Assembly: GCA_018265835.1 (NCBI GenBank)
Contig: JABLYK010000002.1
Location: 48,779 to 112,778 of the forward strand
Direction: 5' to 3'
Source of the DNA: Oscillospiraceae bacterium
GTDB lineage: Bacteria; Bacillota; Clostridia; Oscillospirales; Oscillospiraceae
Length of the DNA: 64,000 nucleotides
Positions 36,753 through 44,962 of the stretch are shown here, piece by piece. The first letter of the stretch is position 1, and each line of letters begins with the position of its first letter. The notes beneath the pieces are model-generated. The model did not search any database. It saw only the letters and a list, made by a program, of their open reading frames with translations, and was not told the DNA's origin. Made by a program: the position numbers and the translations under genes.

Positions 36753-36876
36753 ATTGGTCAGGCCAATAATAGCATATCATATTTGTCATAAAAAAGAAAG
36801 CAAAATTCGAAAGAATCTTGCGTTTTTTTTCATTAAAAAATTTGTCAGACCAATCAATGTGATTTGTCCGACCATT
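36753..36876. promoter_or_regulatory. Three GntR/FadR-type operators
   Basis: Three 15-bp near-palindromes of the form ATT(G/T)GTC-N-G(A/G)CCA(A/T)T: 36753-36767, 36840-36854 and 36862-36876. The last two have centres 22 bp apart, two helical turns. The TTGTC-N-GACCAA pattern resembles sites of FCD regulators such as PdhR and LldR. Binding by the adjacent regulator is inferred. A weaker half-match lies near 36902. Confidence 0.6.
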
Positions 36877-37015
36877 CGAGCTTCAGGCAGGCCTTGCGCG
36901 CTGGTCAGGCCGTTGCGCAGGGAGGAGCCTGCGGCGGAAGGAGGGTGTGAACACAAAAAAACGGAACGTCCCGGCAGAGAGAAAGTAATCACTCAAAAAG
37001 AAGGAGAAAAAAAGT

Positions 37016-38290
37016 ATGGCAAAGAAAAATGTGAAGCGTTTCCTGCTGCTGTTTGCGCTCGGAATCGCATACGGCTTCATGTATGTCATGCCTTACATGA
37101 AGTCCAGCTTCTACGATCAGATGATCGCGGCTATGGGCTGCACCAATGAGCAGCTTGGTTCCCTGATGACGTATTACTGCATTGCCTGCACGATATCTTA
37201 CCTGCCTGGCGGCTGGATCGGCGACAAGTTCAATCCCAAGCCGGTGCTGCTGTTTTCCATTTTCGGTCAGGCAGTGCTGAGCTTCCTGTTCATGTTCACC
37301 TACCAGAGCTATGCGATGGCGGTCATCATCTGGATCCTGATGGGCTTCACCGGCGGTTTTGCATTCTGGCCGGCCATCATGAAGGGCATCCGCATGACCG
37401 GCTCCGACGACGAACAGGGCCGGCTTTACGGTATTTTCGAAGCGCTCAACGGCGTGGCATCCCTGCTGCTGAGCTTCATCATGATCGGCGTTATGGCCGT
37501 TGTCGGCTCGGCAGAGCTGGTTACCGGCTTCAAGAGCGCGCTGGCGTTCATGGGCGGACTGTCGGTGGTTTCCGGCATTCTGGTTCTGATCCTGATGGAC
37601 AAGGACGCGGCCTATGGCCTTTCGGAAACCGAAAAGAAAAAGAAAATTACCGTGCAGGATTATTTCCATGCATTTAAGATTCCCGGCGTGTGGATCATGG
37701 CGATCCTCGTCTGGTGCTATGTGACCATCTCCGCGGTTGCGAGCTACCTCACGCCTTACAGCACGAACGTGCTCGGCATGTCCGCCGCGCTTGCGGCCAG
37801 CATCGGCACGCTGCGCACCTATGGCTGCCGGCTGATCGGCGGCCCGCTTGGCGGCTATCTCGCCGATAAAGCGTTTAAGTCTGTTTCGAAGGAGCAGGCG
37901 CTGGGTCAGGCGGCCTGCGTTGTAACGCTGGGTCTGTTCCTCGTGCTGCCCACCGGCACCAGCGGCGCGTTCCTCGTGGTGCTGCTGCTCCTGGTCGGCG
38001 TGGCCATGTTCCTGTGCAAGGGCACCTATTTCTCCATCCAGCCGGAGATGGGCATCCCGACGCATGTTTCGGCCACGGCTGTTGCAATCGCAACGTTCGT
38101 CGGCTATCTGCCGGATATGTTTACGCACACGATGTTCGGCAAGTGGATCGACACCTATGGCAACGGCGGCTATAACCGCATCATCATCTACGGCGTACTC
38201 ACCGGCGTGCTGGGTCTGGCTGCGGCGATCTGGGCCGTGATCGAGTCCAAGCGCGTCGCAAAGCGGGCGGCGGCTGCGCAAGAAGCGTAA
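37016..38290 (+). CDS. MFS transporter (oxalate/formate antiporter-like)
   Basis: A 424-aa integral membrane carrier with about twelve hydrophobic helices. MFS landmarks are visible: the loop motif GGWIGDKFNPKPVLLFS (about 63-79), the equivalent in the second half (GGPLGGYLADKA), and a charged central loop (SETEKKKKITVQDYF). It most resembles the oxalate/formate and nitrate-like MFS groups, which move small carboxylates. The first gene of the plus-strand operon, it lies downstream of the GntR operators. AAGGAG precedes the ATG. The substrate is inferred to be the 2-hydroxy or 2-oxo acid handled by the neighbouring enzymes. Confidence 0.87.
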   Translation: MAKKNVKRFLLLFALGIAYGFMYVMPYMKSSFYDQMIAAMGCTNEQLGSLMTYYCIACTISYLPGGWIGDKFNPKPVLLFSIFGQAVLSFLFMFTYQSYAMAVIIWILMGFTGGFAFWPAIMKGIRMTGSDDEQGRLYGIFEALNGVASLLLSFIMIGVMAVVGSAELVTGFKSALAFMGGLSVVSGILVLILMDKDAAYGLSETEKKKKITVQDYFHAFKIPGVWIMAILVWCYVTISAVASYLTPYSTNVLGMSAALAASIGTLRTYGCRLIGGPLGGYLADKAFKSVSKEQALGQAACVVTLGLFLVLPTGTSGAFLVVLLLLVGVAMFLCKGTYFSIQPEMGIPTHVSATAVAIATFVGYLPDMFTHTMFGKWIDTYGNGGYNRIIIYGVLTGVLGLAAAIWAVIESKRVAKRAAAAQEA

Positions 38291-38342
38291 GCGCGCACAC
38301 AAGGCGGCAGGTTCGCCTGCCGCCGAATACAAGGAGGCAACT

Positions 38343-38543
38343 ATGAGCAAGGTCAAACTCAATACAGCCCGCTGCAAGGGCTGTGGCTACTGTGTGGAGG
38401 ATTGCCCGAAAAAGGCGCTTTCGTTCTCCGAACACATCAACGACAAAGGCTATAACACGGTTCAGGTGGATGAATCCCTGTGCATCGGCTGCGGTACCTG
38501 CTATCGCGTATGCCCGGACTGCGTGTTTGAAATCCTGGAATAA
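38343..38543 (+). CDS. 2-oxoacid:ferredoxin oxidoreductase, delta (ferredoxin) subunit
   Basis: A 66-aa protein with two [4Fe-4S] motifs: CKGCGYCVEDCP (11-22) and CIGCGTCYRVCP (47-58). In four-subunit 2-oxoacid oxidoreductases this small subunit accepts electrons from the TPP centre and passes them to free ferredoxin. The position directly before the alpha, beta and gamma genes gives the order delta-alpha-beta-gamma used by 2-oxoglutarate and branched-chain 2-oxoacid enzymes. AAGGAGG precedes the ATG. Confidence 0.92.
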   Translation: MSKVKLNTARCKGCGYCVEDCPKKALSFSEHINDKGYNTVQVDESLCIGCGTCYRVCPDCVFEILE

Positions 38544-38554
38544 GAGGTAGTACC

Positions 38555-39607
38555 ATGAGCAAACAATTGATGAAAGGGAACGAAGCCCTTGCGGAGGCTG
38601 CGCTGCGCGCAGGCTGCCGGTTTTACAGCGGTTATCCCATCACGCCGCAGACAGAAATTCTGGAATACTTGGCCAAGCGTATGGATGAGGTCGGCGGCAC
38701 CTTCGTGCAGACCGAATCCGAGCTGGCGGGCGTCAACATGCTCCTCGGCGCTTCGGCGGCCGGCGCACGCGCGCTGACCAGCTCGGCCGGCCCCGGCTTC
38801 TCCCTGAAGCAGGAGGGCATCTCCTATCTGGTCGCGGCCGATCTGCCGGCTGTCATTATCGACGTCATGCGCATCGGCACCGGCCTGGGCGACATCGCGC
38901 AGGGTCAGGGCGACTACTGGCAGCTCACGCGCGGCGGCGGCCACGGTGACTATCACACCATCGTGCTCGCGCCCGCATCCGTGCAGGAAAACTGCGACAT
39001 GATGGAAACGGCGTTTGATCTTGCCGAACAGTACCGCCACCCGGTGCTGGTCGCATCCGACGCCGCCATCGGCCAGATGGTCGAGGCTGTGGAGCTCAAG
39101 GAGTTCCACGAGCACGACATCAACCAGTTCGACTGGGCCATCCGCGGCTGCAAGGCCGGCCAGGAGCCGCGCAAGATTCAGAATATCTACTACACGGATC
39201 CGGAGTACCCGGAGCACCTGCGCGCAAAGTACGACGCGATGGCGGAGAACGAGCAGCGCTGGGAGTCCTACTACGCAGAGGACGCCGATGTGGTTCTCGT
39301 GGCCTACGGCATCAGCTCCCGCATCTCCAAGGAAGCGGTGAACATGGCGCGCGCACAGGGCATCAAGCTCGGCCTGATCCGCCCGATTACGCTCTGGCCG
39401 TTCCCGGTTAAGGCATTTGAGACCTGCAAAAACGCCAAGGCGTTTATGACGGTTGAAATCGACATCCTTGGCCAGATGGTGGACGACGTGAAGCTCGCGG
39501 TGGACTGCAAGTACCCGGTTGGTTTCTGCGGTACGTTCTTTGGCCTGCCGGAGCCGGATGTCATCATCGAGCAGGCTCTTGCGATGCTGGAAAAGGAGGG
39601 GAAATAA
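38555..39607 (+). CDS. 2-oxoacid:ferredoxin oxidoreductase, alpha subunit
   Basis: A 350-aa subunit of the KorA/VorB type. It has the N-terminal pyrimidine-binding domain of TPP enzymes (YSGYPITPQTEILEYLA, then TESELAGVNMLLGASAAGARALTSSAGPGFSLKQEG) and a C-terminal transketolase-like domain (VVLVAYGISSRISKEAV...GLIRPITLWPFPV). The enzyme oxidatively decarboxylates a 2-oxoacid to acyl-CoA and CO2 while reducing ferredoxin. The substrate (2-oxoglutarate, a branched-chain 2-oxoacid, or another) cannot be fixed from sequence alone. It lies 11 bases after the delta gene. Confidence 0.93.
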   Translation: MSKQLMKGNEALAEAALRAGCRFYSGYPITPQTEILEYLAKRMDEVGGTFVQTESELAGVNMLLGASAAGARALTSSAGPGFSLKQEGISYLVAADLPAVIIDVMRIGTGLGDIAQGQGDYWQLTRGGGHGDYHTIVLAPASVQENCDMMETAFDLAEQYRHPVLVASDAAIGQMVEAVELKEFHEHDINQFDWAIRGCKAGQEPRKIQNIYYTDPEYPEHLRAKYDAMAENEQRWESYYAEDADVVLVAYGISSRISKEAVNMARAQGIKLGLIRPITLWPFPVKAFETCKNAKAFMTVEIDILGQMVDDVKLAVDCKYPVGFCGTFFGLPEPDVIIEQALAMLEKEGK

Positions 39608-40342
39608 ATGAAACTCAAAGCTCCCGAAACCGTCTTTTCCACGGCTGGCTTCTGCCCCGGCTGCGGACACGGCCTTGCCTCCCGCCTGATCGGCGAGGTC
39701 ACAGAGGAACTTGGCATTCAGGAAAAAACGCTGGCCGTCGTGGACGTGGCATGCTGCTCGTTCAACATTGACTACTGGCGCTACGATACCATTATGTCGG
39801 CGCATGGCCGCGACATTCCGACGGCGGTCGGCGTCAAGCACATCCGCCCGGAAAACGCGGTGTTTGCCTATCTGGGCGACGGCGCGGCATACTCCATCGG
39901 CATGGCGGAAACGGTGCACGCCGCGCTGCGCAACGACAACATCTGCGTGTTCGTCGTCAACAACAGCGTGTTCGGCATGACCGGCGGCCAGATGGCCCCG
40001 ACCACGCTGCCGCACCAGAAGACCGCGACCTCGCCCCGCGGCAAGGATCCGGCCCGCTACGGCACGCTGAACGTTGTCGATGTGCTGGGCAAGATGGATA
40101 TCGCCTATCTGGCGCGCGGCGAGCTGGTCGGCGCGGCCGGAATGAACAACTGCAAAAAGCTCATCCGCACGGCGTTTGAGCATCAGCTCGCGGGCGATGG
40201 TTTCTGCCTGGTGGAGCTGCTCAGCCCCTGCCCGACGAACCTGAATCTGCCGCCGGTCAAGGCGCGCGCGCACGTGCACAACGAGATGACGAAGTATTTC
40301 CCCACGGGTGTGTATATTGACAGGAAGGGAGGCAACGAATGA
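39608..40342 (+). CDS. 2-oxoacid:ferredoxin oxidoreductase, beta subunit
   Basis: A 244-aa TPP-binding subunit. The N terminus has FCPGCGHGLASRLIGE, typical of KorB/VorA-type subunits. The TPP-diphosphate and magnesium motif GDG...NN is seen in YLGDGAAYSIGMAETVHAAL...VFVVNNSVFGMTGGQ. Its ATG follows the alpha stop codon with no gap, and its stop overlaps the gamma start, so the subunits are tightly coupled. The beta chain lacks its own iron-sulfur ligand set beyond the few N-terminal cysteines. Confidence 0.93.
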   Translation: MKLKAPETVFSTAGFCPGCGHGLASRLIGEVTEELGIQEKTLAVVDVACCSFNIDYWRYDTIMSAHGRDIPTAVGVKHIRPENAVFAYLGDGAAYSIGMAETVHAALRNDNICVFVVNNSVFGMTGGQMAPTTLPHQKTATSPRGKDPARYGTLNVVDVLGKMDIAYLARGELVGAAGMNNCKKLIRTAFEHQLAGDGFCLVELLSPCPTNLNLPPVKARAHVHNEMTKYFPTGVYIDRKGGNE

Positions 40343-40872
40343 TGGTTGAAATGATTTGCGCCGGTTTTGGCGGTCAGGGCGTTCTGACGACCGGGCTCAT
40401 TCTGGCGGAGGCCGGCATGAAGCTGGGCATGAACATTCTCTGGTACCCGTCCTATGGCTCCGAGATGCGCGGCGGTACGGCCAACTGCACGATCAAGTTC
40501 TCCGACACTGAGATTGCAAGCCCCTATGCCAAGCAGATTGATATCCTCATGGCGATGAACGCGCCTGCGATCGACAAGTTCGAGCACAGCCTGCGTCCGG
40601 GCGGCCTGCTGCTGGTCAACAGCTCCCTCGTGCACGACGAGCGTACATTCCGCGACGACATCAAGGTCGTCAAGGTGCCGATGTCGGAAGTCGCGGCGCA
40701 GTACGAGAACCCGAAGGGCGCCAATATCGTCATGATGGGCGCGCTCGCTGCCAACTCCGATCTGTTTGCGCCGGAGGATCTGGAGCGGCTGATCAACGAA
40801 TATTTCGAAAAGAAAGGAAAAATCAATCCGAAGAACGCGTTGTGCTTCCGCGCAGGTGTGGAAATCCACTGA
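40339..40872 (+). CDS. 2-oxoacid:ferredoxin oxidoreductase, gamma subunit
   Basis: A 177-aa subunit with the standard start of the family, VEMICAGFGGQGVLTTGLILAEAG, a Rossmann-like glycine-rich turn, followed by PSYGSEMRGGTANCTIKFSD. The gamma chain completes the active complex and contributes to CoA binding. GGGAGG precedes two tandem ATG codons (40339 and 40342); either gives the same mature protein. The gene is followed by a hairpin and then the symporter gene. Confidence 0.92.
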   Translation: MMVEMICAGFGGQGVLTTGLILAEAGMKLGMNILWYPSYGSEMRGGTANCTIKFSDTEIASPYAKQIDILMAMNAPAIDKFEHSLRPGGLLLVNSSLVHDERTFRDDIKVVKVPMSEVAAQYENPKGANIVMMGALAANSDLFAPEDLERLINEYFEKKGKINPKNALCFRAGVEIH

Positions 40873-40898
40873 GTGTCCGAACGGATTGAAAGGGAATA

Positions 40899-40924
40899 CC
40901 CCGGGGGCTAACGCCTCCGGGGCA
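40899..40924 (+). terminator. Intercistronic GC hairpin
   Basis: CCCCGGGGGC pairs with GCCTCCGGGG (one imperfect pair) around a TAAC loop, with no T run. It is probably an mRNA stability or partial termination element before the symporter gene. Confidence 0.5.
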
Positions 40925-40947
40925 GGAATAACAGGAGGAGACTGTGT

Positions 40948-42387
40948 TTGAGTAATCTGGACCTGGGCATTATTCTGCTCTATCTGGTCGGTATGCTGGC
41001 CATCGGCATTTATGCCAGCCGCAGGCAAAACAGCATGGAAGACTATTATGTGGCAGGCAGAAAATGCGGACCGATCTCGATCATGTGTTTGTGGATGTCC
41101 GCCTGGATCGGCGGCGCGTCCATCACCGGCACATCTTCCAAGGCTTATGAGCTGGGGATTACGGCAGTCTGGTATGTGTTCATTATTGTGATCGGCACTG
41201 TGCTGTTCGCCGCCGTGATGACCAAACCGGTCAAGCGGATCGGCGACCGGATGCGCAACCTCACATTCCCCGATTTTATTGAAAGCCGCTACGACTCCAA
41301 AACGCGCGTCGCTACGACGGTTACGACGATACTGGCCTACGTCGCTTACACGGCGAGCCAGTTTGTCGCCGGAGCCAGCATGCTGAACCTGCTCACCGGC
41401 TGGTCGCTGCCTGCGTGCTTTCTCATCACGACGGTCGTCATCGTCGTCTATACGGCCATCGGCGGCCTGCTCGCCGTCACCTATACCGACATTGCGCAGA
41501 TGCTGCTGCTGGTGGTCGGTGTGGTGGTGCTGGCCGTACCCGTGTCCATGAACGTCATGCACACGGAGAATCTGAGCTTTCAGGCGCTGCCGGAAAGCTA
41601 TTTTGACATCGGCGCGTGGGGCTGGCCGACCATCCTTGCGCTCGCGCTGTCCACGATCTTTTCCTTTTTCACCTCCATGGACAGCTATACCAAGGTGTTT
41701 TCCGCGCGGGACGACAAGGCCGCATGGCGCGGCACGATGCTTGCGGCGCTGGGCAGTCTAGTCATCGCAGTGTCGGCGACCTATCTGGGGCTTGTCGCGC
41801 GCGTTGCCGTGCCCGGGCTGGAATCCGGCTCCGGCTGCCTGACGGCGCTGGTGCTGGAAAAATTCCCGGCGGGCGTCAAGGGGCTCGTAATCGTGGCGAT
41901 TCTGGCGGCTATTATGTCAACCGGCGACGTGTGCGTGCTGACGGCGTCGTCCAACGTCACGCGGGACATTTACCAGCGGTATATCAACCCCAAGGCCTCC
42001 GATAAACGGATGATGGCCATCAGCGTCGTCAGCTCGTTTGTGATCGGCGGCGTCAGCGCGCTCTTCGCGTGGTACAAGCAGGACATCGTCGATGTGCTGT
42101 TCATTGCCTTCACCATCAATTCTGCCGGTCTGTTTCTGCCGACCGTCTGCGGCCTGTTCTGGAAGCGGTCCAATTCCAACGCCGCCTTCGCATCCATCCT
42201 CACGTCGCTTGTCGTCGTGGTGCTGTGGTATGTGCTCGGCGCGGTTACGGATGTCGCGCTGTTCCGGATTGATTCGCTCTGGCCGGCGTTCTTCCTCTCC
42301 GCCGCGGTCTATCTGATCCTCTGCTTCACGCACAGGCAGACGCCGGAGGAGCAGGGCAGGGCGGAAGCCTTTTACGCGGCGAAGTGA
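40948..42387 (+). CDS. Sodium:solute symporter (SSS family)
   Basis: A 479-aa carrier with about thirteen hydrophobic helices. SSS features include the N-terminal SRRQNSMEDYYVAGRK region, GGASITGTSSKAYELG, and TAIGGLLAVTYTDIAQMLLLVVG, the typical family signature area. MSTGDVCVLTASSNVTRDIYQRYI in helix 8 is where the sodium ligands lie. Substrates of such proteins include monocarboxylates, proline and pantothenate; given the neighbours, a hydroxy or oxo acid is likely. The start codon is TTG, set by AGGAGGAG 7 bases upstream. It is a second possible importer in the cluster beside the MFS protein. Confidence 0.88.
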   Translation: MSNLDLGIILLYLVGMLAIGIYASRRQNSMEDYYVAGRKCGPISIMCLWMSAWIGGASITGTSSKAYELGITAVWYVFIIVIGTVLFAAVMTKPVKRIGDRMRNLTFPDFIESRYDSKTRVATTVTTILAYVAYTASQFVAGASMLNLLTGWSLPACFLITTVVIVVYTAIGGLLAVTYTDIAQMLLLVVGVVVLAVPVSMNVMHTENLSFQALPESYFDIGAWGWPTILALALSTIFSFFTSMDSYTKVFSARDDKAAWRGTMLAALGSLVIAVSATYLGLVARVAVPGLESGSGCLTALVLEKFPAGVKGLVIVAILAAIMSTGDVCVLTASSNVTRDIYQRYINPKASDKRMMAISVVSSFVIGGVSALFAWYKQDIVDVLFIAFTINSAGLFLPTVCGLFWKRSNSNAAFASILTSLVVVVLWYVLGAVTDVALFRIDSLWPAFFLSAAVYLILCFTHRQTPEEQGRAEAFYAAK

Positions 42388-42417
42388 AACACAACAAAGC
42401 AACGGAGAAAAGATACT

Positions 42418-43644
42418 ATGGAACGTAACGTAACAATGCCCCTGCAGGGCGTCAAGGTCGTGGAACTGGCGACGGTCGTCGCCGCGCCGACGACCTCCCG
42501 CATGCTCTGCGCCTACGGTGCGGACGTCGTCAAGGTGGAGAGCCTGGCAGGCGACGAGATGCGCCGGGCCGGGGAGTGGGAAAACGTGGTCTGTGAGGAC
42601 GACAAAAATCCGCTGTTCACCATCCAGAACAGCGGCAAAAAGCTCACGGCCATCAACCTGAAAACCGCAGCGGGCAAGGAAGCGCTTCTGCGCCTGCTGG
42701 AGGACGCGGACGTGTTTTTGACGAATGTCCGCATGCCGTCTCTGAAACGGCTCGGTCTGGATTACGATACGCTGCACACGCGGTTTCCAGGCTTGATCTA
42801 TGCGCATTTTTCCGGCTTCGGCGCAAAGGGACCCGACGCGGCGAAGCCCGGCTTTGACAGCACGGCGTTCTGGCTGCGCAACGGGCCGCTGGCCGACTGG
42901 CAGCCGGAAGGAAGCTTTCCGTTCACGCCGACCTACGCCTTTGGCGACATGTCCACCAGCTCGGTGTTTCTGTCCGGCATCCTGATGGCGCTGCTGGGCC
43001 GTGCGCAGACGGGCAAGGGCACGTTCGTGACCACCTCGCTCATGGCGAGCGGCATCTGGTGCAACGCCATCGGCGTCGTCTCGCATCAGGAGCAGTTCGG
43101 CGGCGCGCGCCCCATCGACCCGCTGCGCCCGTCGGATCCGTTCAGCCACTTTTACCGCTGTGGCGACGGGAATTACATCGGCGTGTTTGACAATGAATAC
43201 GGCCGGGATCTGCCGAAGTTTGCAGCGCTGTTCGACATGCCGGACCTTCTGGAGGATCCGCGCTGCGCGTCGCTGGCATCGCTGGCTGAGACTGACGCTG
43301 TGGCCGAAGTGGTCACGCGGCTCAATGCGCTTTTCCTGACCAGAACGAGCGAAGCGTGGGTCGCATATCTGGAGGAGAACAACGTCTCCTGTGAGCGTAT
43401 GCGTACGATCCGAGACGTCAGCTCCGACCCGCAGGCGATTGCCAACGGCTATGTCCGGCCGGTTACGTTCCCGGACGACCTGACGGTGATGATGCCATGT
43501 CCGCCGGTGCAGTTTTCCGAATACGAGATGCGGGACTATACCCCCGCAGGACACATCGGAACGGACACCGACGCGGTGCTCCGTTCGCTCGGCTACACCG
43601 ACGACCAAATTGCCGAAATGCGCGCCGCCGGCGCCATTTGCTGA
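42418..43644 (+). CDS. Class III CoA-transferase (CaiB/BaiF; FldA/HadA-like)
   Basis: A 408-aa enzyme that moves CoA between carboxylic acids. The N terminus LQGVKVVELATVVAAPTTSR and VKVESLAGDEMRR are typical of the family. PGFDSTAFWLRNGPL resembles FldA and HadA, the 2-hydroxyacyl CoA-transferases of Stickland fermentation. The catalytic aspartate is probably Asp177 (FGDMSTS). The dehydratase subunits that follow hadA/fldA in those organisms are absent here, so dehydration of the hydroxyacyl-CoA would need genes elsewhere, or the transferase serves another step. ACGGAG precedes the ATG. Confidence 0.88.
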   Translation: MERNVTMPLQGVKVVELATVVAAPTTSRMLCAYGADVVKVESLAGDEMRRAGEWENVVCEDDKNPLFTIQNSGKKLTAINLKTAAGKEALLRLLEDADVFLTNVRMPSLKRLGLDYDTLHTRFPGLIYAHFSGFGAKGPDAAKPGFDSTAFWLRNGPLADWQPEGSFPFTPTYAFGDMSTSSVFLSGILMALLGRAQTGKGTFVTTSLMASGIWCNAIGVVSHQEQFGGARPIDPLRPSDPFSHFYRCGDGNYIGVFDNEYGRDLPKFAALFDMPDLLEDPRCASLASLAETDAVAEVVTRLNALFLTRTSEAWVAYLEENNVSCERMRTIRDVSSDPQAIANGYVRPVTFPDDLTVMMPCPPVQFSEYEMRDYTPAGHIGTDTDAVLRSLGYTDDQIAEMRAAGAIC

Positions 43645-43675
43645 AACAACCGAAAGTACAGGGAGGTATTCCAAT

Positions 43676-44665
43676 ATGAAAATCGTTCTTGCAGAAGTTC
43701 CGTATACGAAAGACCGGGACATCAGCGTTGAAAAATCCTGCTGCCCGGAGGGCGCGGAGCTGGCGATCGCCGTTTATGACGAGCACAGCGAGACCAACGA
43801 GGCATTTTACAAAGAAATTGAAGATGCGGATATCATCATCAACGGCTATGTCTACTTCGGCAAAAAAGAGATCGACGCCATGAAGCATTGCAAGGTCATC
43901 TCGTTCCAGTCCACGGGCTACAACGAGGCGGACCTGGAGTACGCGGCCTCCAAGGGCATCGCGGTCTGCTCCATTCTGGACTATTGCACGCAGGAGACGG
44001 CGGAAAACACCATGGCGCTGATGCTCAATCTGCAGCGCGCCATCCGGCAGTATGACCGCAGCGTCCAGCAGGACAAGGTCTGGGACTACGGCGTGGTGCA
44101 GCATCTGCGCCGCATCGAAGGGCAGGTCATGGGCATTGCCGGCCTTGGCCGCATTGGTCAGTCCGTTGCGAAAAAGGCGAAGGGCTTTGACATGGAGGTC
44201 ATTGCCTACGATCCGTATCTGCCGCCGGAGATCGCCGAGAAGCTCGGCGTCAAGCTCGTCGATTTTGACACGCTGCTGGCGGAGTCTGACGTCATCTCCA
44301 TTCACATGAACCTGACGGAAGAAAACTACCACATGTTCAACAAGGAGACGTTCCGGAAGTGCAAGAAGCAGCCCATCATCGTCAATGAGGGGCGTGGCGC
44401 GCTCATCAGCGACGACGATCTGCTCTGGGCGCTGGAAGAGGGCTACGTGCGCGGCGCTGCGCTGGACATGCTGGAATCCGAGAACCCGGATCTCAACAAC
44501 TGCAAGCTGCTCGGCCGCGACGACGTGCTGCTCACGCCGCACTCCGGGTACTTCTCCGATACCTCCAACTATCTGGTGGCCAAGCTCTCCATGGACAACG
44601 CCCTGTATTATTACAACGGCGAATTTGACAAGGTCAAAGTGATCCGCAATGGCGTAAACGCCTGA
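43676..44665 (+). CDS. D-2-hydroxyacid dehydrogenase (NAD-dependent)
   Basis: A 329-aa dehydrogenase of the D-isomer-specific 2-hydroxyacid family, interconverting a 2-hydroxyacid and a 2-oxoacid. The Rossmann motif is GIAGLGRIGQSVAKKAKG (about 145-162). The catalytic Arg, Glu and His are visible in NEGRGALI, ALDMLESE and LLTPHSGY. ISFQSTGYNEADLEYAASKGIAV is the usual substrate-cofactor cleft sequence. GGGAGG sets the ATG at 43676; the open frame extends back to 43610 inside the CoA-transferase gene. It is the last gene of the cluster. Its 2-oxoacid product fits the oxidoreductase upstream. Confidence 0.9.
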   Translation: MKIVLAEVPYTKDRDISVEKSCCPEGAELAIAVYDEHSETNEAFYKEIEDADIIINGYVYFGKKEIDAMKHCKVISFQSTGYNEADLEYAASKGIAVCSILDYCTQETAENTMALMLNLQRAIRQYDRSVQQDKVWDYGVVQHLRRIEGQVMGIAGLGRIGQSVAKKAKGFDMEVIAYDPYLPPEIAEKLGVKLVDFDTLLAESDVISIHMNLTEENYHMFNKETFRKCKKQPIIVNEGRGALISDDDLLWALEEGYVRGAALDMLESENPDLNNCKLLGRDDVLLTPHSGYFSDTSNYLVAKLSMDNALYYYNGEFDKVKVIRNGVNA

Positions 44666-44766
44666 TCGAACCAATTTGTTTTTCTCATCCTCTTTTCTGT
44701 TTCTCTCTTTTTTTCGCGTATCATTTTCCCACCCGGCCGGAAACGTTCCGGCCACCACGCTCCGCT

Positions 44767-44803
44767 TCCGACCGGACTTTCCGAAGTCCGGTCGGATTTT
44801 TTT
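44767..44803 (+). terminator. Terminator of the hydroxyacid cluster
   Basis: A perfect 13-bp stem (44767-44779 with 44784-44796) followed by seven or more T residues. The 300-base gap also holds a second GC-rich inverted repeat near 44734-44754. Confidence 0.92.
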
Positions 44804-44847
44804 GTGCAGGCCGCTCAGATATCACATGAAAAGGAAGATTTCAACGC

Positions 44848-44876
44848 TTGCAAACAGTGTCGAATTATGTTATATT
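44848..44876 (+). promoter_or_regulatory. Promoter of the LtaS-like gene
   Basis: TTGCAA (44848-44853), 17 bp, TATATT (44871-44876). Confidence 0.65.
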
Positions 44877-44914
44877 ATGCAAAATAAAATCTTAATTTTT
44901 TGTTAAGATATTGG

Positions 44915-44943
44915 ATGGGGCGGGACAGACAGCCCCATTTTTT
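44915..44943 (+). terminator. Attenuator-like hairpin in the leader
   Basis: ATGGGGC (44915-44921) pairs with GCCCCAT (44932-44938) and is followed by a T run. It lies between the promoter and the TTG start, so part of the transcripts may end here. No alternative antiterminator fold was evident by eye. Confidence 0.5.
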
Positions 44944-44962
44944 CAATTTGAGGGGTGTTCGA

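Noticed and set aside
42418..44665. Complete reductive Stickland (had/fld) pathway
   Set aside because: The CoA-transferase resembles HadA/FldA, but the dehydratase activator and dehydratase subunits are absent from the window, and the dehydrogenase is not close to known LdhA/FldH.
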